A DNA stretch of 18,683 nucleotides from CAYHZL01 sp964361075. GTDB lineage: Bacteria > Bacteroidota > Ignavibacteria > UBA10030 > UBA8401. The position numbers and the translations under genes were made by a program. Positions 13,516-18,683 of the stretch are shown piece by piece; position 1 is the first letter of the stretch; every line of letters starts with the position of its first letter. The notes under the pieces were generated by a model. The model did no database searches. It had not been told where the DNA came from and saw only the letters and a list, made by a program, of their open reading frames with translations. The stretch lies in contig CAYHZL010000048.1 in the NCBI GenBank assembly GCA_964361075.1, positions 1-18,683 of the forward strand, written 5' to 3'.

Positions 13516-14929
13516 GCCGACAGGATTTTTAGAATATCAGCGCGAAGTTCCGCAACGACGTGTGGTGGAAGAGCGAACAAAAGATTACAACGAAATATAT
13601 ATTGAGTTTCCGGAACAAAAAGTTCAGACACAAGGTGCGCGGTGTATGGATTGTGGTATTCCGTTCTGTCACAACGGATGTCCGGTGAACAATGTCATTC
13701 CGCATTGGAACGATCTTGTGTATCGTAATAGATGGCAAGAAGCAATTCGTATTTTACATTCAACAAATAATTTTCCGGAATTCACCGGACGTGTTTGTCC
13801 TGCGCCGTGTGAAGCTGCGTGCGTTCTTGGTATCAATGAACCGCCCGTAACAATTAAAGTGATCGAACGCTCGATTGTTGATTATGCATTCAGTCATGGT
13901 TGGATTAAACCGGAACCGCCGTTAAAGCGTACAGGAAAAAGAGTCGCAGTTGTTGGTTCAGGTCCATCGGGATTAGCAGCAGCGCAGCAATTAAACAGAG
14001 CAGGTCATCATGTAACAGTGTATGAAAAAAATGATCGCATCGGCGGATTGCTTCGCTACGGAATTCCTGATTTCAAATTAGAAAAACATTTAATCGATCG
14101 TCGTGTTGAACAACTTCAAACTGAAGGCATTATTTTTATGACGAGGGCGCACGTTGGTGTGAACATTGCCGTTGAAGAATTACGCCGTACGTATGATGCA
14201 ATTTTGTTGTGCGGAGGTTCAGAAACTTCGCGTGATCTAAATGTGCCGGGACGCGATTTTAAAGGTGTTCACTTCGCTATGGAATTTTTGCCACAACAAA
14301 ACAAACGTGTGGCTGGTGATAAACTTGATGCGTCAAAAGAAATTCTTGCAACAGGAAAACGTGTGATCATTATCGGCGGCGGCGATACAGGCGCGGACTG
14401 TCTCGGAACAAGTATTCGCCAGAAAGCAAAATCAATTCATCAATTTGAAATTATGCCGAAACCACCTGATGAACGTTCGCCTTCCACGCCGTGGCCTTTA
14501 TGGCCTTTACAGTTGCGTACAGAAAGCGCACATGAAGAAGGGGGCATACGTGAGTGGAGTGTAGCAACGACAAAATTTGAAGGCGATAAAGATGGCAATC
14601 TTACAAAACTGCATGGTGTTCGCGTTGGTCCGCCTCCGCTTTTTGAACCAATTGCCGATTCAGAATTTTCAGTAGAAGCAGATTTAGTGTTAATCGCGAT
14701 GGGTTTTACCGGTCCGACAAAATCCGGCATGCTGGAAAAATTAGGTGTTACATTAGATACACGCGGCAATATTTCAACTGATGAAAATTACATGAATGCA
14801 GTTTCAGGAATATTTTCTGCCGGCGATATGCGTCGAGGTCAATCACTTGTGGTATGGGCAATTAGTGAAGGACGTAAAGCTGCAAAAAGCATAGACAAGT
14901 TTTTAATGGGAACAACAAATCTTCCATAA
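13508..14929 (+). CDS. gltD: Glutamate synthase small beta subunit (NADPH oxidoreductase)
   Basis: Accepts electrons from NADPH through FAD and passes them through [4Fe-4S] clusters to the large subunit. 473 residues from ATG 13508. The N-terminal cysteine region has C46-xx-C49-x4-C54-x3-C58 and C97-x3-C101-x3-C105. The FAD dinucleotide fold is at V149-G-S-G-P-S-G155, the NADPH fold at G290-G-G-D-T-G-A-D297, and the C-terminal FAD contact at GIFSAGDMRRGQSLVVWAI. GGAGG at 13497-13501 with 6-base spacing selects this ATG over an in-frame start at 13487. The 8-base overlap with gltB and the internal ribosome site indicate translational coupling for equal subunit supply. Confidence 0.97.
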   Translation: MGKPTGFLEYQREVPQRRVVEERTKDYNEIYIEFPEQKVQTQGARCMDCGIPFCHNGCPVNNVIPHWNDLVYRNRWQEAIRILHSTNNFPEFTGRVCPAPCEAACVLGINEPPVTIKVIERSIVDYAFSHGWIKPEPPLKRTGKRVAVVGSGPSGLAAAQQLNRAGHHVTVYEKNDRIGGLLRYGIPDFKLEKHLIDRRVEQLQTEGIIFMTRAHVGVNIAVEELRRTYDAILLCGGSETSRDLNVPGRDFKGVHFAMEFLPQQNKRVAGDKLDASKEILATGKRVIIIGGGDTGADCLGTSIRQKAKSIHQFEIMPKPPDERSPSTPWPLWPLQLRTESAHEEGGIREWSVATTKFEGDKDGNLTKLHGVRVGPPPLFEPIADSEFSVEADLVLIAMGFTGPTKSGMLEKLGVTLDTRGNISTDENYMNAVSGIFSAGDMRRGQSLVVWAISEGRKAAKSIDKFLMGTTNLP

Positions 14930-14995
14930 AAATTTTTTTGAAAACTAGTAGCACTTCTAAAAATAAATGTAGTATTTTTTTTAACCACCTCTCAA

Positions 14996-15016
14996 TCTCC
15001 CCCTTGCAGGGGGAGA
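14996..15016. repeat. GC-rich hairpin repeat
   Basis: Arms TCTCCCCCT (14996-15004) and AGGGGGAGA (15008-15016) with a 3-base loop. It is 66 bases after the gltD stop and may help end the gltBD message, but no T-run follows. It begins the cluster of nested repeats that runs to 15209. Confidence 0.5.
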
Positions 15017-15025
15017 GGAATATTT

Positions 15026-15209
15026 CCCTCCCCTGTGCCGAAGGCATCCCTTCGGGACATGGGCAATGCTGTCAACTTAAGAGAGGTATGGTAGGACAAA
15101 CATTCTTGTTTGTTCAAATAAAAATAAATTGACAAACAAGAATGTTTGTCCTACTTTATTTCTCATAAAAGAATTCCTTAAGTTGACAGCATTGGGGACA
15201 TGGGGAGGG
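15026..15209. repeat. Palindromic repeat interrupted by a MITE
   Basis: The left arm 15026-15044 (CCCTCCCCTGTGCCGAAGG) pairs with a right arm that is split: CCTTCGGGACATGGG at 15049-15063 continues after the inserted element as the second copy of GGGACATGGG plus GAGGG, to 15209. Removing the insert and one target copy restores a palindrome of about 50 bases with a few mismatches. The central ATCCCTTCGGGAC is close to the palindrome nested in the repeat at 8791-8930 and to 7962-7976. Confidence 0.7.
15064..15194. mobile_element. 131-bp MITE with 18-bp terminal inverted repeats and 10-bp target duplication
   Basis: The ends CAATGCTGTCAACTTAAG (15064-15081) and its exact reverse complement (15177-15194) are flanked without gap by GGGACATGGG on both sides (15054-15063 and 15195-15204), a perfect 10-bp target-site duplication. 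Inside is a second, 23-bp perfect inverted repeat (15091-15113 with 15132-15154, 18-base loop). There is no coding capacity, so it is non-autonomous. It interrupts an older palindromic repeat, which dates it as the later insertion. Confidence 0.9.
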
Positions 15210-15294
15210 TTAGGGTGGGATCAGTTAGTAGTTTGACGTAAAAAAATTTAGAATCACAACTTTATTTATTTGAAACGGCACTAGCAAATGTCGG

Positions 15295-15327
15295 AAAAGA
15301 AGTTCACCACTGGTGAACTTCTTTTTT
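15295..15327 (+). terminator. Intrinsic terminator between gltD and proS
   Basis: A perfect 14-bp stem, AAAAGAAGTTCACC (15295-15308) and GGTGAACTTCTTTT (15312-15325), loop ACT, with the T-run extended by two. It would stop transcripts coming through the repeat cluster before proS. Confidence 0.88.
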
Positions 15328-15362
15328 GTTAGTTAATGTTCTTTGTTTACAACAAACTCATC

Positions 15363-15393
15363 TTGCCTTCACTTCATTTGTTGATTATCTTTA
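15363..15393 (+). promoter_or_regulatory. Bacteroidota-type promoter for proS
   Basis: TTG at 15363-15365, 20 bases, then TATCTTTA at 15386-15393, one mismatch from TAnnTTTG. Predicted start about 15400, giving a leader of about 37 bases. Confidence 0.6.
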
Positions 15394-15436
15394 GTCAGAA
15401 CAAAAAAATTATTCATCCTTAATCATAAATTACTCC

Positions 15437-17134
15437 ATGCGTTTATCCAAAGGTTTTTTCCCCACAATAAAAGAAGTTCCTTCTGATGCAATTATTCCTT
15501 CACATCAACTTATGTTGCGCGCCGGATTGATGAGGCAGCTTGGAGCCGGTATTTTTGCTTTTCTTCCATTTGGTTATGCAGTAATGAAAAAAGTAATGAA
15601 CATCATTCGCGAAGAAATGGATGCGATTGGCGGACAAGAATTTCATTTGCCGGCACTTAATCCGATTGAAATCTGGGAAGAGTCAGATCGCGTGAAAGCG
15701 TTCGGCGATACAATGTTTCATTTGAAGAACCGTTCACTAGTGCTTGCACCGACTCACGAAGAAATTATTACATGGGTTGCACGCAATCATATCAAATCGT
15801 ACAAAGAGATGCCGCAAATTTGGTATCAGATTCAGACGAAGTTCAGGAATGAGCCGCGTCCGAAATCGGGTGTGTTGCGCGGAAGACAATTTACAATGAA
15901 AGATTCGTACAGTCTTGATTCGTCGTTGGAAGGATTGGACAAGAGCTACGACCTTCACGCTGAAGCGTATAAAAAAATTTACACACGCTGCGGATTGAAT
16001 TTTTTTATTGTTGGTGCATCAAGCGGCGCGATGGGCGGTACGGGTTCACAGGAATTTATGGTTGATAGCAATGCAGGCGAAGACACGCTTGTCGTATGCG
16101 AAGAAAGTGGTTACGCAGCGAATGTGGAAATCGCAACGTCGCGCGTTTCCAACGCTCAGCATTTTTCTGAAAATAAAGTTCTTGAAGAAGTGCATACGCC
16201 AAACTGCAAATCAATTGATGAGGTTGCAGCGTTTTTAAAATTACCGACAACGCAATGTGCTAAATCTTTAATTTTTATCAACAATGAAACCCCAATTCTT
16301 GTATTGATGCACGGCAATGATCAGTTGAATGAATCGAAGTTGCAAGCGATATTTGGTGCAGATATTCGCGCCGCGCAGCCGGAAGAGTTGCTTGCTTTAA
16401 CCGGTGCTGATGCGGGTTCCATCGGACCTGTTAAATTAAATTCAAAATTTACCATCGTTGCAGACAAACGTCTTGAAGGCGCTAATGGTTTGGTCTGTGG
16501 AGCAAATAAAAATGATTTTCATTTGTTTAATCTCGATTTGAATCGTGATACAAAAATTGAAAGCTACCACGATTTCCGTACAGTGGAAGAAGGCGAAGAA
16601 AGTCCTGATAGCAAAGGCACATTGAAAATTGTCAGAGGTATTGAAGTCGGGCATATCTTCAAACTCGGTACAAAATATTCTGTCAGCATGAAAGCAAATT
16701 TTCTTGATGAACACGGAAAAGAAAATTCGATCATTATGGGAAGCTACGGCATTGGCGTTGAACGCATCATTGCATGTCATATTGAACAACATCACGATGA
16801 ATTCGGCATTAAGTGGCAAAAAAATATTGCACCGTTTGATGTGCATTTGATTTGCGTGAATGCCAATTCCGAAACGGTAGTAAAAAAATCCGAAGAGCTC
16901 TACGAACAGTTGCAGGCAAAAGGCATCAGTGTATTGTTTGATGACCGATCGAATGTGAGTCCGGGATTTAAATTCAAAGATGCAGATTTGCTTGGTATGC
17001 CTCTGCAAGTTGTCGTCGGCGAAAAAAATATGAAGAACAACCAAATCGAATTGAAAGTCCGAAATACGAATGAACGTCGGATGGTATCGGTGGAAGATAG
17101 TGTGAATGAAGTTGTGAAGTTTGTGAAAGAATAA
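15437..17134 (+). CDS. proS: Prolyl-tRNA synthetase, bacterial type with editing domain
   Basis: Charges tRNA-Pro with proline. 565 residues, the usual length for the bacterial form. The N-terminus RLSKGFFPTIKEVPSDAIIPSHQLMLRAG and class II motifs are clear: motif 2 at F136-R-N-E-P-R...F152-T-M-K-D, motif 3 at G435-S-Y-G-I-G-V-E-R443. Between them lies the INS editing domain (about 224-407), which removes alanine from mischarged tRNA-Pro, with the lysine K276 in CAKSLIF that corresponds to the essential lysine of the family. The anticodon-binding domain covers about 466-565 (NVSPGFKFKDADLLGMPLQVVVG). ATG 15437 is at the family start. It has its own promoter and follows a terminator. The editing domain is intact, although a freestanding homologue is encoded at 7350-7853. 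Confidence 0.97.
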   Translation: MRLSKGFFPTIKEVPSDAIIPSHQLMLRAGLMRQLGAGIFAFLPFGYAVMKKVMNIIREEMDAIGGQEFHLPALNPIEIWEESDRVKAFGDTMFHLKNRSLVLAPTHEEIITWVARNHIKSYKEMPQIWYQIQTKFRNEPRPKSGVLRGRQFTMKDSYSLDSSLEGLDKSYDLHAEAYKKIYTRCGLNFFIVGASSGAMGGTGSQEFMVDSNAGEDTLVVCEESGYAANVEIATSRVSNAQHFSENKVLEEVHTPNCKSIDEVAAFLKLPTTQCAKSLIFINNETPILVLMHGNDQLNESKLQAIFGADIRAAQPEELLALTGADAGSIGPVKLNSKFTIVADKRLEGANGLVCGANKNDFHLFNLDLNRDTKIESYHDFRTVEEGEESPDSKGTLKIVRGIEVGHIFKLGTKYSVSMKANFLDEHGKENSIIMGSYGIGVERIIACHIEQHHDEFGIKWQKNIAPFDVHLICVNANSETVVKKSEELYEQLQAKGISVLFDDRSNVSPGFKFKDADLLGMPLQVVVGEKNMKNNQIELKVRNTNERRMVSVEDSVNEVVKFVKE

Positions 17135-17265
17135 ATTAGACCCCCTCTATCGAAGAAATGACCAGACCGAAATTATTAGTTTTAGATTTTTAAGATTCCA
17201 AAATAGCAAAATTTAAAATCTTGTAATTTTGTAATCCTGTAATATTGAAATATAGCAATAAAATT
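17135..17265. other. Intergenic stretch before dnaE
   Basis: AT-rich, with no gene. It contains TGTAAT three times at 8-9-base spacing (17222-17243) and two TAnnTTTG-like boxes (TAATTTTG at 17224, TAATATTG at 17240), neither with a TTG 20 bases upstream. The dnaE promoter is probably here but cannot be fixed. No terminator for proS is visible, so proS-dnaE read-through is possible. Confidence 0.4.
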
Positions 17266-18683
17266 ATGTCTCAATACATTCATCTCCATAATCATACTCA
17301 TTACAGTTTGCTTGACGGCGCTTCAACAGTTGAAACATTGTTGAAGGCAGCCGCTGCAAACAATATGCCAGCCGTTGCGCTTACTGATCATGGCGTCATG
17401 TTTGGCGCAATTGAATTTTACAAGAAAGCAAAAAAGAAAAACATAAAACCGATTATCGGTTGTGAAGTGTATATTCTTTCCAAAGGCAGCCGCTTCGAAA
17501 AATCTGTAAAAGTTAGAGACGAAGGAAACGATGCTCTCAATACAGATGGCAAATCGAAAAAAAGAGACTACCATCATCTCATTCTTCTATGCAAAAATGA
17601 AACCGGCTACCACAATCTCATCAAACTTGTAACACTCGGACACACCGAAGGTTTTTATTATAAGCCGCGCATAGATTTTGAATTATTGAAACAACATCAC
17701 GAAGGTCTTGTGTGTATGTCCGCATGTGCCGGCGGCGTTGTTGCTGCGCATCTTGTCAATGATGATTTTGATACGGCGCGCGATGTGGCGATGATGTACC
17801 ACAAATTGTTCGGCGAAGATTTTTATCTCGAAATTCAAGATCACGGAATTGATGCAGAGAAAAAAGTGCTGCGCGATATGCCGGTGCTTGCAAAAGAACT
17901 CGGTATCAAACTTATTGCAACAAATGATTGCCATTACATCAAACCGGAAGATGCTGTTGCACACAACATCATGCTGCTGATTTCAGAAGCGAGCGCAAAT
18001 AATATTCCGGATATTTCCAAACTTCGGTACGGCACAGACCAACTCTATTTCAAATCTGAAAAAGAAATGGTGGAGTTGTTTAAGGATTTTCCTGACGCAA
18101 TTGCAAACACGTTGGAGATTACAGAAAAATGTAATCTCGAATTTGATTTGAAAACGAATCACATGCCGAAGTTTCCAATTCCGCCTGATGCCGGTGCTGA
18201 GACATTAGAAGAATATTTGGAAAAACTTTCGTGGGAAGGATTGAAAACACGGTATCAAACAATCACACCGGAAATTGAAAGCAGAATGAAACACGAACTT
18301 TCTGTTATTAATGGAATGGGATTTGCCGGTTACTTTTTGATTGTTGCAGATTTTATTCGTGCTGCGCGTGAAATGGGTGTGATGGTTGGACCGGGACGCG
18401 GCAGCGCTGCAGGAAGTTTGGTTTCGTATTGCACCGGCATTACCAACGTTGATCCGTTGAAATACGATTTGCTCTTCGAAAGATTTTTGAATCCCGAGCG
18501 CGTGAGCATGCCCGATATTGACGTTGACTTTGCCGACAGCAAACGTGAAAAAGTTATCGAGTATGTTCGGCACAAATATGGTGAAGATTCTGTTTCGCAA
18601 ATTATTACATTCGGTACGCTTTCTTCGAAAGCAGTTTTAAAAGATGTTGCTCGTGTGCTCGGCATTCCGTTGCAAACAGTTGA
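17266..18683 (+). CDS. dnaE: DNA polymerase III alpha subunit, 5' part (runs off the window)
   Basis: The replicative polymerase. The window holds 472 codons from ATG 17266; the frame remains open at the end, so the gene is cut by the window edge and not broken. The N-terminal PHP domain begins at H6-L-H-N-H-T-H-Y-S-L-L-D-G and keeps TDHG, GCEVY and the TNDCHY motif, so its metal site looks complete, unlike the degenerate PHP of E. coli DnaE. The polymerase domain shows G375-R-G-S-A-A-G-S-L and the catalytic aspartates D417 and D419 in MPDIDVDF. No separate proofreading gene is visible here, and the intact PHP domain may supply 3'-5' exonuclease activity, as known for some DnaE proteins. Confidence 0.96.
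   Translation, partial: MSQYIHLHNHTHYSLLDGASTVETLLKAAAANNMPAVALTDHGVMFGAIEFYKKAKKKNIKPIIGCEVYILSKGSRFEKSVKVRDEGNDALNTDGKSKKRDYHHLILLCKNETGYHNLIKLVTLGHTEGFYYKPRIDFELLKQHHEGLVCMSACAGGVVAAHLVNDDFDTARDVAMMYHKLFGEDFYLEIQDHGIDAEKKVLRDMPVLAKELGIKLIATNDCHYIKPEDAVAHNIMLLISEASANNIPDISKLRYGTDQLYFKSEKEMVELFKDFPDAIANTLEITEKCNLEFDLKTNHMPKFPIPPDAGAETLEEYLEKLSWEGLKTRYQTITPEIESRMKHELSVINGMGFAGYFLIVADFIRAAREMGVMVGPGRGSAAGSLVSYCTGITNVDPLKYDLLFERFLNPERVSMPDIDVDFADSKREKVIEYVRHKYGEDSVSQIITFGTLSSKAVLKDVARVLGIPLQTV

Noticed and set aside
14941..14966. CACTTCTAAAAA sequence resembling the end of the 118-bp element
   Set aside because: Only about a dozen bases match loosely and no second end is found.
15091..15154. 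Two matching segments that might suggest a CRISPR array
   Set aside because: They are inverted, not direct, repeats and form the inner hairpin of the MITE.
16442..17044. 200-residue minus-strand reading frame
   Set aside because: Antisense shadow of proS, rich in Phe, His and Ile from reverse-read codons.

Overview
The window is chromosomal DNA from an AT-rich bacterium (roughly 40% GC by eye), most likely of the Bacteroidota/Chlorobiota/Ignavibacteriota side of the FCB group. The main reason is the promoters. At seven well-placed sites I find TTG, exactly 20 bases, then a relative of TAnnTTTG, which is the Bacteroidota-type primary sigma promoter. At the same time several genes have strong Shine-Dalgarno sequences (AGGAGG before the deacylase gene, GGAGG before gltD), which suits the Chlorobiota/Ignavibacteriota side better than classical Bacteroides. 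Phylum placement is inference; no rRNA is present.

Layout. (1) 1-2970: a minus-strand pair, a PRC-barrel/MgtE_N/CBS protein followed 2 bp later by an NRAMP-fold transporter with a non-canonical metal site; together they look like a divalent-cation (probably Mg2+) uptake unit. (2) 2971-4281: a plus-strand operon of a zinc-ribbon membrane protein, pdxH and a single-domain cNMP-binding protein, whose 3' end was remodelled by a small insertion carrying a 14-bp direct repeat. (3) 4550-6751: tgt-yajC, then greA behind its own promoter and a leader terminator. (4) 6767-8221: three tRNAs (Gly-GCC, Cys-GCA, Arg-CCT), several terminators, and a YbaK-type aminoacyl-tRNA deacylase preceded by what looks like a complete attenuator (promoter, 9-codon leader peptide, terminator). 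(5) 7941-8930: gene-free, repeat-rich DNA. (6) 8959-14929: gltB-gltD, both subunits of glutamate synthase. (7) 14930-15436: a nested set of palindromic repeats with a clear MITE (18-bp perfect inverted ends, 10-bp target duplication). (8) 15437-18683: proS and the first 472 codons of dnaE.

Most genes are housekeeping. The unusual content is in the transporter pair, the RNA-level control elements around greA and the deacylase, and at least four families of small non-autonomous repeats. One of these, a 118-bp element, is present as two inverted copies bracketing 8.7 kb, and one copy carries a nested 22-bp palindrome. No CRISPR, toxin-antitoxin, phage or defence system was seen. All recognition is by eye; no database search was run.
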